A stretch of DNA of 5,794 bases, from contig CAAFRY010000024.1 of assembly GCA_900765525.1 (NCBI GenBank), forward strand, positions 1-5,794, read 5' to 3'. The stretch is from an uncultured Blautia sp. Lineage in GTDB: Bacteria; Bacillota; Clostridia; Lachnospirales; Lachnospiraceae. Below the pieces are notes generated by a model. That model searched no databases. It was not told where the DNA came from and saw nothing but the letters and a program-made list of their open reading frames with translations. Positions 1 through 5,787 of this stretch are shown piece after piece; the first letter of the stretch is position 1; each line of letters opens with the position of its first letter. A program made the position numbers and the translations under genes.

Positions 1-41
1 GCCACCGCTACGCCTCATTCCTCCGCCTTGCAGAATGAAAA
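1..41. repeat. Left copy of exact 41-bp terminal direct repeat
   Basis: These 41 bases are identical, in the same orientation, to the last 41 bases of the window (5754-5794). The copy begins inside a hairpin that is complete only in the right-hand copy: its GC-CACC-GCTACG half is at 1-12, and the matching CGTA lies at 5750-5753. The true repeat unit is therefore probably longer than 41 bp and is cut by the window edge. It is either one copy of a dispersed intergenic repeat or the overlap of a contig closed on itself; the sequence alone cannot decide. Confidence 0.95.
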
Positions 42-73
42 CTCATTCTACGTCATTATGCTGAAAATGAACG
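32..73. other. Two adjacent stem-loops at the edge of the left repeat
   Basis: AGAATGA (32-38) pairs perfectly with TCATTCT (43-49) around a 4-base AAAC loop. Immediately after it, CGTCATT (51-57) pairs with AATGAACG (66-73) with one bulged A. The first stem starts inside the 41-bp repeat and ends outside it, which suggests the structured repeat continues to about position 75 or further. No T-run follows, so neither stem is a convincing intrinsic terminator. Confidence 0.5.
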
Positions 74-290
74 TGCCAGTACACTAGAAGCAATCGAAAC
101 CAGGGGAAATTCCAATTTAATCACAACAGTGCTAAAAAAGAGTATCTGCAGTTAAGAAATGAGACAGAATTGTGCAGAGAATGTCCAGAGAGGTAAATAA
201 GGGTGAAAGCAAGTCCAGGTTTGAGGTGAGAAAAATAAGGGAAGAGGTTTGGAAAGCTGAAAATACAGGTAAAAGAAGTCAAATATATGC
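74..290. other. Region without a convincing gene, purine-rich in its second half
   Basis: Frame 1 is open from position 1 to a TAG at 85-87, and frame 3 from 39 to a TAA at 153-155. Neither has a start codon with a ribosome binding site, and neither product (the second contains HYAENERASTLEAIETRGN) is one I recognise. They may be a repeat read through or the decayed tail of an upstream gene. From about 172 the DNA is rich in A and G and stays open in the DUF5702 frame. I saw no convincing promoter. The upstream pilus genes usual in such loci are not here. Confidence 0.4.
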
Positions 291-298
291 AAGGGGAG
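291..298 (+). promoter_or_regulatory. Ribosome binding site favouring a TTG start for DUF5702
   Basis: AAGGGGAG lies just ahead of an in-frame TTG at 301, with six bases between AAGG and the start codon. No comparable site precedes GTG 172 or ATG 181. ATG 331 has only AAGG and would remove the K-A-S leader in front of the membrane segment. This supports TTG 301, but TTG is an uncommon start, so the choice is tentative. Confidence 0.4.
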
Positions 299-300
299 AA

Positions 301-1680
301 TTGGAGATAAAAATAGAACATAAGGCCAGTATGACTGGGGCTATGGGCCTTCTGCTGCTTGTACTATTGTCTCTGCTGGCTGTGTGCATACAAGGGGCTA
401 GAATTTCCTGCGCCAGGGTGCAGGCTGTCAATGGTGTAGATTTAGGACTGTATTCCCTTTTTGCTCAATATGACAGCGATTTACTCCAGGATTATAGTCT
501 GTTTTTTCTGGACGGCGGTTTTGGAGAAGGAGAACTGCGGCTGGGACAGGTAATCAACCAAATGGAGCATTTTGCACAGCCTGCAATGGAAAGCGGACTT
601 ACACATTGTAAGCTGCAGTCCTGCGGCATCCAGGCCTGGCGCCTGGCGACAGACAGGCAGGGAGAGGCGGTAAAGCAGCAGATTGTCCGATATATGAAGG
701 ATAATCTGGGAAATACAGGTATAGAAATTTTAAGGGACCAGTTAGAAGAAAAACAACAGATTATACAGCAGCAGAACAGTATAGAGGAAGGGGGACTGGA
801 GGAGGCAGAAATCGAGAATCAGGAACCTATGGAAGAGATTTCGGAATCCAATAATCCTTTAGAGATTATAAAAAGTATACGGGATAACGGATTTCTGGGA
901 TTGGTACTGCCATCTGGAGATGAGATTTCTCAAAAGACAGTAGAATCCGGAAATCTGGCTTCTAACAGGAGACTGAGTCAGGGAATGGGGAGTCTCTCCC
1001 GGTTGGAAACAGAAGGAGGAGCCCTGGACAAGCTGCTTATCCAGGAATATATTCTCCAAAAGTTAAGCTTTTATACAGAGCAAAGGCAGCAAGGGGGTCT
1101 GGATTATCAGGCGGAGTATGTGCTGGGAGGAAAAGACAGTGATAAAGAAAATCTTCAGTACACAATAAATCGCTTGCTTCTGCTGAGAGAAACTGCAAAT
1201 ATTGCCTTTTTATATACCAGCCAGGAAATGAGGGCTCAGCTTAGCGCCTGTGCAGCTGCCCTTTCCTTCCTTCTTCTCATACCTGAAGGAATGAGTGTTA
1301 TCCAGGGGGTTTTGGCTGCAGGCTGGGCCTATGTAGAAAGTATCTGCGATGTGAAAACGCTTCTTTCAGGAGGAAAAATTCCGCTGATAAAGGATAACAG
1401 TACCTGGAAAACCCAGCTGAAAAATCTGGCTGTAGAAGAGAACCCTTCAGAAAAAGGAATGTCTTATCGGGAATATCTTTTTCTTCTGCTGTCATTTTCT
1501 TCTACAGAGAAATTAACCCTAAGATGTATGGATATGATAGAACAAAATATCCGGCAAAAACCGGGAAAAGAGAAATTTTCTTTGGATGCTTGTCTTGATG
1601 CCCTATCTGTTAATTTTCTGATAGAAGGGCCAGAAGAAGCCTTATGGGAGGCACAGCGTTTTTATACTTATGACATGTGA
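301..1680 (+). CDS. DUF5702 family Tad-locus membrane protein
   Basis: This is an envelope protein of the DUF5702 family, found in Tad-like pilus loci of Clostridia; its biochemical role is unknown. Residues are counted from TTG 301 (459 aa). A short basic leader ends in K8-A9-S10-M-T and is followed by one hydrophobic segment at about 13-30. This resembles the TadE/prepilin leader but lacks the Glu at +5. Family-like blocks are YDSDLLQDYSLFFLDGG (57-73), a Glu/Gln-rich stretch (about 143-182) that may be coiled coil, EYVLGGKDSDKENLQ (272-286) running into NRLLLLRETAN, and WAYVESICDVKTLLSGGK ending in IPLIK (342-364). The reading frame is open from GTG 172, which would give 502 aa. I prefer 301 for its ribosome binding site and because it gives a short leader; ATG 181 and ATG 331 are alternatives. 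The stop lies 37 bases before the next gene, on the same strand, so co-transcription is likely. Family assignment is firm, function is not. Confidence 0.88.
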   Translation: MEIKIEHKASMTGAMGLLLLVLLSLLAVCIQGARISCARVQAVNGVDLGLYSLFAQYDSDLLQDYSLFFLDGGFGEGELRLGQVINQMEHFAQPAMESGLTHCKLQSCGIQAWRLATDRQGEAVKQQIVRYMKDNLGNTGIEILRDQLEEKQQIIQQQNSIEEGGLEEAEIENQEPMEEISESNNPLEIIKSIRDNGFLGLVLPSGDEISQKTVESGNLASNRRLSQGMGSLSRLETEGGALDKLLIQEYILQKLSFYTEQRQQGGLDYQAEYVLGGKDSDKENLQYTINRLLLLRETANIAFLYTSQEMRAQLSACAAALSFLLLIPEGMSVIQGVLAAGWAYVESICDVKTLLSGGKIPLIKDNSTWKTQLKNLAVEENPSEKGMSYREYLFLLLSFSSTEKLTLRCMDMIEQNIRQKPGKEKFSLDACLDALSVNFLIEGPEEALWEAQRFYTYDM

Positions 1681-1705
1681 GAAGGATATATAAAAGATGC
1701 GGGAT

Positions 1706-1711
1706 AGGAGG
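1706..1711 (+). promoter_or_regulatory. AGGAGG ribosome binding site setting the TadE-like 1 start
   Basis: A perfect AGGAGG stands six bases before ATG 1718. The upstream in-frame ATG at 1697 has only GAAGGA ten bases away. The start of the next gene is therefore placed at 1718. Confidence 0.75.
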
Positions 1712-1717
1712 CAGGAT

Positions 1718-2545
1718 ATGGAACTTTCAGCAGAGAAAGGAAGAATAAAAAGAAAGGGGGAAGTATCTCTTCGGCAAAAAGGAAGCCTTACTGTAGAATG
1801 TGCCCTAATTCTGCCTCTTTTTTTCCTGGCAGTGGTGGTCCTTACCGGGATGCTGGATTTATACCGACTTCAGATACGAATACAAACGGCGCTAAGCGAG
1901 GGGGCCCGGGAATTAGCCATGTACGCTTATTGCAGAGAGGGAGAGGACAGTTCGCCTGTTGGTCTGGTGGAAGATGCTGTCTGCGGGGTATATGGGATGA
2001 AAAAAGTCCGGGATAGCTTGGAGGGAGAAAGACTCAGTCAAATTCTGGGAGGCATAAACGGAATTGTTTTTACCGGTTCCGGTTACCAGAATGACACGGT
2101 AACATTGAAGGCCAGTTTTTACTACGTCAGCCCAGTGGCTTTTTTCCGGCTTTTTCCTGTAAGAATATCCCTGGATAGCCAGGCCAGAGCCTGGACGGGA
2201 TACAAGGGGGTCACCTTTGGTTCCCAGGAGAGTGAGGAGCTGGTATATGTGACAGAATGGGAAAGTGTATACCATACCTCTGCTGCCTGTACACATATAT
2301 CTTTGGATATACAAAAGGTAAGCCTGGCTGGGGCAGAAAACAGCAAAAATGAATATGGAGAGCATTATCATCCCTGTGAAAAATGTGTTGGAGATTCAGG
2401 AGGCAGCAGACAAGTTTACATAACAAGGACAGGGGACTGTTATCACAACAGCCGTGACTGCCCTGGCTTGACCAGAACAGTTATGGCAGTGAAAAAATCT
2501 CAGGCCTCCGCTCTCAGAGAATGTAGCAGATGCAGGGGAGAATAA
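1718..2545 (+). CDS. TadE-like pseudopilin with duplicated Cys/His tail module
   Basis: This is a TadE-like minor pilin or pseudopilin of 275 aa, numbered from ATG 1718. A basic leader of about 20 residues ends in K21-G22-S23-L-T-V-E27, a type IV prepilin-like site with Glu at +5, followed by a membrane helix at about 28-50. Cleavage after Gly22 by the A24 peptidase encoded downstream is inferred. By analogy with pilins the rest would lie outside the membrane. Residues 51-170 look like the TadE body. The tail carries two related modules: V-Y-V-T, Y185-H186, C191, then P-C220-x2-C223; and V-Y-I-T, Y242-H243, C248, then E-C269-x2-C272. The layout suggests metal binding or disulfides; which is unknown. 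The module is far longer than a plain TadE needs. ATG 1697 would add seven residues but has a poorer ribosome binding site. Confidence 0.85.
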   Translation: MELSAEKGRIKRKGEVSLRQKGSLTVECALILPLFFLAVVVLTGMLDLYRLQIRIQTALSEGARELAMYAYCREGEDSSPVGLVEDAVCGVYGMKKVRDSLEGERLSQILGGINGIVFTGSGYQNDTVTLKASFYYVSPVAFFRLFPVRISLDSQARAWTGYKGVTFGSQESEELVYVTEWESVYHTSAACTHISLDIQKVSLAGAENSKNEYGEHYHPCEKCVGDSGGSRQVYITRTGDCYHNSRDCPGLTRTVMAVKKSQASALRECSRCRGE

Positions 2546-2765
2546 GGGCCAACTATCTAGGTGCAGGCCTACGAGACTTCAAATTAGCAGCAAGACAAAC
2601 ATCGGAGTATTTGCTCTTTGCAGCAGCTTCCCAATAAATATGTAAGCACAAGATGAGTTACCGCTGGACACAAGAGAAGACGGCATGGGCTGTGTTCGTT
2701 GGCTGGCTGCAAGCAGAAATAAAGTATGAAAATGAAGTGAAAAATAGAGAAAAGAAAGGGATGTA
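2546..2765. other. Structured intergenic stretch, possible dispersed repeat remnant
   Basis: These 220 bases split an otherwise compact gene series. An imperfect stem at 2590-2621 pairs GC-AAGA-CAAA with TTTG-TCTT-GC, with two bulged bases and an AT/GC-mixed loop. A smaller TAGG/CCTA stem is at 2558-2571. Neither is followed by a T-run. A weak promoter-like pair, TTGCTC (2611-2616) and TAAATA (2635-2640) with an 18-base spacer, could serve the peptidase and genes beyond it, but I give it little weight. The last 60 bases are A/G-rich. No RNA family is recognised. Confidence 0.35.
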
Positions 2766-2766
2766 A
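2653..2766 (+). CDS. Possible 37-residue ORF coupled to the peptidase gene
   Basis: An ATG at 2653 opens a 37-residue frame that starts MSYRWTQEKTAWAVFVGW and ends with a Lys/Glu-rich tail. Its TAA overlaps the ATG of the peptidase gene by one base (TAATG), an arrangement typical of translational coupling. Against it: there is no ribosome binding site before 2653, no recognised family, and the length is within what chance allows. It could be a leader peptide or simply an open stretch. Confidence 0.15.
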   Translation: MSYRWTQEKTAWAVFVGWLQAEIKYENEVKNREKKGM

Positions 2767-3227
2767 TGCAATGGGGTGTAGTTATGGAAATAAAATGGTT
2801 GTTTCATACAGCTATGCTGGGTTTTTGCAGCATACAGGATATTAAAACGAAACAGATTTCATTGTGGAAATTGATTCTTTACGGATTAGTGGTTTTCATA
2901 ATGGATATATGGAAATTATTGGCCGGAGGAGAGGAGTTTACTCATCTTTTTCTTTACAGCACAGCAGGAATGGTTCCCGGTCTGGGGCTTTTGCTGCTGG
3001 CCAAGGCTACTAATGAAGCTGTAGGTTACGGAGATGGGTTGTTTATGCTTGTACTCGGATTCTCCCTGGGCTTTTGGAATGGCTTAGGTGTTTTGGCTAC
3101 TGCTCTTGCAGGAGTGTTTTTAACAGCTCTTTGGTTATACATATCAGGAAAAAGAGGTCGAGTTTTCAGGATACCTTTTCTTCCTTTTCTGTTCGCAGGA
3201 ACTGCAGGGGCTATCCTGTGGATTTAA
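2766..3227 (+). CDS. A24 prepilin peptidase, short TadV/CpaA type
   Basis: This is a membrane aspartyl protease of family A24 that removes the leader of type IV-like prepilins on the cytoplasmic side. At 153 aa it is the short form, lacking the N-terminal methylase part of PilD-type enzymes. The two expected catalytic aspartates are visible: D25 in QDIKTKQI, just after the first membrane segment, and D90 in the GYGD motif (87-90). The end, IPFLPFLFAG (136-145), is typical of the family. Four or five hydrophobic segments are seen. Likely substrates are the two TadE-like proteins on either side. ATG 2766 has AAAGGG five bases upstream; ATG 2784 is an alternative with GGGGTG upstream and would lose six residues. 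No gene symbol is given because tadV and cpaA usage varies. Confidence 0.9.
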   Translation: MQWGVVMEIKWLFHTAMLGFCSIQDIKTKQISLWKLILYGLVVFIMDIWKLLAGGEEFTHLFLYSTAGMVPGLGLLLLAKATNEAVGYGDGLFMLVLGFSLGFWNGLGVLATALAGVFLTALWLYISGKRGRVFRIPFLPFLFAGTAGAILWI

Positions 3228-3258
3228 TTATAAGAGAAATAAAGACAGAAGGTATATG

Positions 3259-3564
3259 GAGCAAAAAGCAGCAATGGGAAACATGAGATATAGTACAGGA
3301 GCAAAAACAGAAAAGTGCAGCGTGAATATAACGCAGAAGCAAAAAGTATAAATGAGAAATGTGAATATAATGCAGAAGTAAAAAGTATTAGTGAGAAATG
3401 CAAATAGCGCAGAAGCAAAAATTGGAAATGAGAAGCATGAATATAGGACAGAAGCAAAAATTGGAAATGAGAAGCATGAATATAGGACAGAAGCAAAAAG
3501 CGGAAATGGGAAACATAGATATAATGTAGAAGAGAAAAAGCGGAAATGAGGAATAAGAATGCAG
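3259..3564 (+). repeat. Tandem array of about 39-bp units, eight copies
   Basis: Eight head-to-tail units lie at 3259-3298, 3299-3336, 3337-3375, 3376-3412, 3413-3451, 3452-3490, 3491-3529 and 3530-3564. Lengths are 40, 38, 39, 37, 39, 39, 39 and 35 bases. Units 5 and 6 are identical; the outer ones are diverged. The core is AAGCAAAAA, then GGAAATGAGAAGCATGAA, then TATA and CAG. There are no spacers, so this is not a CRISPR array. The 39-base period equals 13 codons: an ATG at 3398 opens a 43-residue frame (3398-3529) with repeats MNIGQKQKLEMRS, but it lacks a well-spaced ribosome binding site and is probably not a gene. The opposite strand shows Leu/Phe-rich 13-residue repeats for the same reason. 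The last unit contains the ribosome binding site and start codon of the next gene. Confidence 0.9.
3547..3552 (+). promoter_or_regulatory. Ribosome binding site of TadE-like 2, inside the last repeat unit
   Basis: TGAGGA lies six bases before ATG 3559. It corresponds to TGAGAA in the upstream units, so one or two base changes separate a working site from the repeat consensus. Confidence 0.6.
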
Positions 3565-4026
3565 GATAAAGATTGGAAAATAAGAGAGAAGAATAGACAA
3601 GCTATATATTCTGTAAAAAGGGAAAGAGGAATGCTGAAAGGCAGCTATACAGTGGAAATGGCTATGCTCAGCGGGCTTTGGCTTTTGGTGATTTTTGCTT
3701 CTCTTCTTTTGGTATTGGGGACCTATGCAGGTGTAAGGAACACGGCAAAAGCAGTGGAGGGGGCAGTTTATGGAAGCATAAATGGAGTCCCCAGACAAGG
3801 GGATGCCCTTTTGGCGGCTTCTAATCGGATAAACAAGGAAAATGGATTTTCCGTGTCAGGCAGTAACCGGGAAATAACAGTGAGCTATGCCAATACTCTG
3901 GAAATCCCTTACAGAGGATTAAATTGGAGGCAGGAAGGCGTTATAAAAAGTAAAGTTATACGGCCTGTGCTTTTTATAGAAAAGGTAGAAAAATCCAGAA
4001 GATTCCTGGAAAACCTTACCGGATAA
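3559..4026 (+). CDS. TadE-like pseudopilin, short form
   Basis: This is a small TadE-like protein of 155 aa, probably a minor component of the Tad-like pilus. A basic leader of 26 residues ends in K27-G28-S29-Y-T-V-E33, the type IV prepilin-like cleavage site with Glu at +5. A hydrophobic helix follows at about 34-56. The rest (57-155) is short, has no cysteine and shows no recognised added domain, unlike TadE-like protein 1. ATG 3559 is chosen for the GAGGA site six bases before it; ATG at codon 25 would leave only two residues before K27. The first dozen codons resemble another degenerate unit of the preceding tandem array, so the N-terminus may be repeat-derived. The FHA gene begins 21 bases after the stop, so the two are probably translated from one message. 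Confidence 0.85.
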   Translation: MQDKDWKIREKNRQAIYSVKRERGMLKGSYTVEMAMLSGLWLLVIFASLLLVLGTYAGVRNTAKAVEGAVYGSINGVPRQGDALLAASNRINKENGFSVSGSNREITVSYANTLEIPYRGLNWRQEGVIKSKVIRPVLFIEKVEKSRRFLENLTG

Positions 4027-4033
4027 CAGAAGA

Positions 4034-4040
4034 GAGGAGG
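4034..4040 (+). promoter_or_regulatory. GAGGAGG ribosome binding site setting a GTG start
   Basis: GAGGAGG ends seven bases before GTG 4048, an ideal distance. There is no competing ATG nearby; the first in-frame ATG would cut into the N-terminal domain. Confidence 0.8.
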
Positions 4041-4047
4041 CAGCCAG

Positions 4048-5679
4048 GTGGAAATTAGTTATAAAAGGAGCAGAGGTGCCAGCTATATGATTCTTCATGA
4101 AAACCAGGCGCAGCAGGGGACAGGGTATCAGAGACAGATATTTTTTGAGAATGAAATACCGGGGCTTTTACCTTGTCAGGTTCAGCGCTTAAATGGAGAA
4201 GAATATTTTTATTACAATATAACCGGCTTCCAAAGTATACATAATCTGTTCGAGAACAGAAAATATGACAGTAAAGACCTGAAAGAACTTTTTCGGGCAT
4301 GGAATCAGTGTATGGAAATTTTGGAAGAATACCTTTTGGAAAGCGATTATCTGCTGCTGGCCTCCACTTTCATTTACCGGAATCAAGACACTCAGTCCTA
4401 TGGCTTTGTGTGGTTTCCCTTTCAAATCAGCTGTCTGCAGGCAGAGCTGAGAAAGCTGACAGAATATCTTCTTCCAAAAATCGACCATAAAGATAAAAGA
4501 GCTGTTTCTCTGGGATACGGTATTTATAAAGAATCCATGGAAGCCAATCTGTCTCTGGAAATATTAAAGCGTCAGATTTATCAGGAGGAAATACCGGAGG
4601 AGGGAATTGACCAGTGGTATCAGACAGAAGCTGAAGATAAAGGTACAGAATGGAAAACAGAAGGCAAAGGCGCAGAATCGGAGGAAATGTGGCAAAAACA
4701 AGCAAGAGAGAAAATTTTGGATGACTTTTATAAAGACGAGGAAGAAGAGGAGAAGCCTTATGGCCTTTGGGGGACGTTGGGAGTAATGGCCGGAGTAGGG
4801 ACGGCTGTGTTTTTAAATAACCATTACCGCCTGATTCCTGTGAGCTGGATGCTGATTCTGTTAAGTCTGCTTGTGGTATTGGGGGGAGTGGGCGTAATTT
4901 TATGGTTCTTTGTACGGAAGCCAAGAAGGTCTGCCAAGGAACAGGATAACTCCGAAAAGGCAGCCGCAGGTGGTTCCTCTGAGCTGGAGTTATTTCAAAA
5001 GAGCCAGTATTTTATGTCTAGGAAACAGAGCAAGAGTCCAGGCTCAGAAAGGACCCTGAAGGTAGAGAAGGGTGGCTTAGAGGCTGACAATAGGGTAAAT
5101 CAAGGGCAAAAGATGAAGGGAAAAGAGGAAAAATGGGAACGGCCTTTTGACAAGCTGGAGCCTGGGATTTTTTCAGAGGCACATCAGGGAGCGTGTCAAG
5201 AAAATTATTATAAAGAAGAGCAGGAGAAGTATATAGCACGGCATCAAAGGACACATCAGGAAAGTCTTAGAGAGACTTGTCAGAAAGAACACGATGAGAA
5301 ATATCCAGTCAGAGAAAAAGAAGTTTCACAGCCTGGAGAGGCCATGACTCAGGTATTGAGTCAAGAGAGTAAATTCTGCTCCTGTCTTGTAGGAATTGGC
5401 TTCAATTCAGGAAAAATTTTTCCTTTAGAAAAAGAGACTATCCTTGTGGGAAAATGGAAGGAATCGGTTGATATTTGCTTGGATGCCCCTACAGTCAGCA
5501 GAATACATGGAAAAATATTACATCAGGAGAGGCGGGATTGTCTGATAGATTTAAACTCAAAAAACGGAACGGCTGTAAACGGGGAGTACCTGAATCCTGA
5601 AGAACCCTATCCCCTGAAGGATGGGGATAGGATTGCATTTGCACGGGAAGAATTTTTTTACAGCGGTGGTTCCCATTAG
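4048..5679 (+). CDS. DUF6382 and FHA domain membrane protein
   Basis: This is a 543-residue protein starting at GTG. Residues 1 to about 175 match the DUF6382 type of N-terminal domain seen beside Tad-like genes in Clostridia (ENEIPGLLPC at 34-43, YFYYNITG at 53-60). An acidic stretch (EEEEE at 231-235) precedes two hydrophobic segments, a weak one at about 240-257 and a strong one at 264-289. A hydrophilic linker rich in Gln, Glu, Lys and His fills 290-440. The C-terminal FHA domain (about 445-540) keeps G468, S484-R-I-H487-G, N506-G-T and V-N511-G; the usual GR is GK at 468-469. FHA domains bind phosphothreonine peptides. With two membrane segments both ends would face the cytoplasm. A role in coupling a Ser/Thr kinase to pilus assembly is inference; no kinase or phosphatase gene is in the window. 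It is the last gene of the series here. Confidence 0.88.
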   Translation: MEISYKRSRGASYMILHENQAQQGTGYQRQIFFENEIPGLLPCQVQRLNGEEYFYYNITGFQSIHNLFENRKYDSKDLKELFRAWNQCMEILEEYLLESDYLLLASTFIYRNQDTQSYGFVWFPFQISCLQAELRKLTEYLLPKIDHKDKRAVSLGYGIYKESMEANLSLEILKRQIYQEEIPEEGIDQWYQTEAEDKGTEWKTEGKGAESEEMWQKQAREKILDDFYKDEEEEEKPYGLWGTLGVMAGVGTAVFLNNHYRLIPVSWMLILLSLLVVLGGVGVILWFFVRKPRRSAKEQDNSEKAAAGGSSELELFQKSQYFMSRKQSKSPGSERTLKVEKGGLEADNRVNQGQKMKGKEEKWERPFDKLEPGIFSEAHQGACQENYYKEEQEKYIARHQRTHQESLRETCQKEHDEKYPVREKEVSQPGEAMTQVLSQESKFCSCLVGIGFNSGKIFPLEKETILVGKWKESVDICLDAPTVSRIHGKILHQERRDCLIDLNSKNGTAVNGEYLNPEEPYPLKDGDRIAFAREEFFYSGGSH

Positions 5680-5692
5680 AGGTAGGAAACAT

Positions 5693-5710
5693 TCATTATC
5701 CGGTTAATGA
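5693..5710. other. Short stem-loop after the FHA gene
   Basis: TCATTA (5693-5698) pairs with TAATGA (5705-5710) around the 6-base loop TCCGGT. It begins 13 bases after the stop codon. It is AT-rich and no T-run follows, so it is a poor candidate for an intrinsic terminator; it may belong to the structured repeat that follows. Confidence 0.4.
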
Positions 5711-5726
5711 CTTGCCTGGATTTCCA

Positions 5727-5787
5727 TCTGCTGCGTTGTCGTCAATCGACGTAGCCACCGCTACGCCTCATTCCTCCGCCTTGCAGA
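5727..5787. repeat. Multi-stem repeat element at the right end
   Basis: An outer stem pairs TCTGC (5727-5731) with GCAGA (5783-5787) and GCG (5733-5735) with CGC (5777-5779). Inside it are CGTC/GACG (5740-5743 with 5748-5751) and the perfect CGTAGC-CACC-GCTACG hairpin (5750-5765). The two inner hairpins share two bases and are alternatives unless one shortens. This nested layout resembles REP-like or MITE-like intergenic repeats. No transposase or known family is recognised. Confidence 0.55.

Noticed and set aside
1913..2371. 152-residue reverse-strand ORF
   Set aside because: It is a shadow of TadE-like protein 1, which has a perfect ribosome binding site and family motifs on the + strand.
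2611..2640. Sigma-70 type promoter TTGCTC with TAAATA
   Set aside because: Both boxes differ from consensus and the pair is unremarkable in AT-rich intergenic DNA; it is mentioned only within the intergenic entry.
3259..3564. CRISPR array
   Set aside because: Units abut directly with no unique spacers, they vary in length and sequence, and there is no cas gene.
3224..3798. Leu/Phe-rich reverse-strand ORFs with 13-residue hydrophobic repeats
   Set aside because: They are the complement of the A/G-rich tandem array and of the TadE-like 2 leader. They have no ribosome binding site and lie opposite a clear gene.
4427..4924. 165-residue Pro/Leu-rich reverse-strand ORF
   Set aside because: It lies antisense to the DUF6382-FHA gene, has no recognised motif, and its composition is that expected from the complement of Glu/Lys-rich codons.
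5693..5710. Intrinsic terminator after the FHA gene
   Set aside because: The stem is only six AT-rich pairs and no run of T follows.
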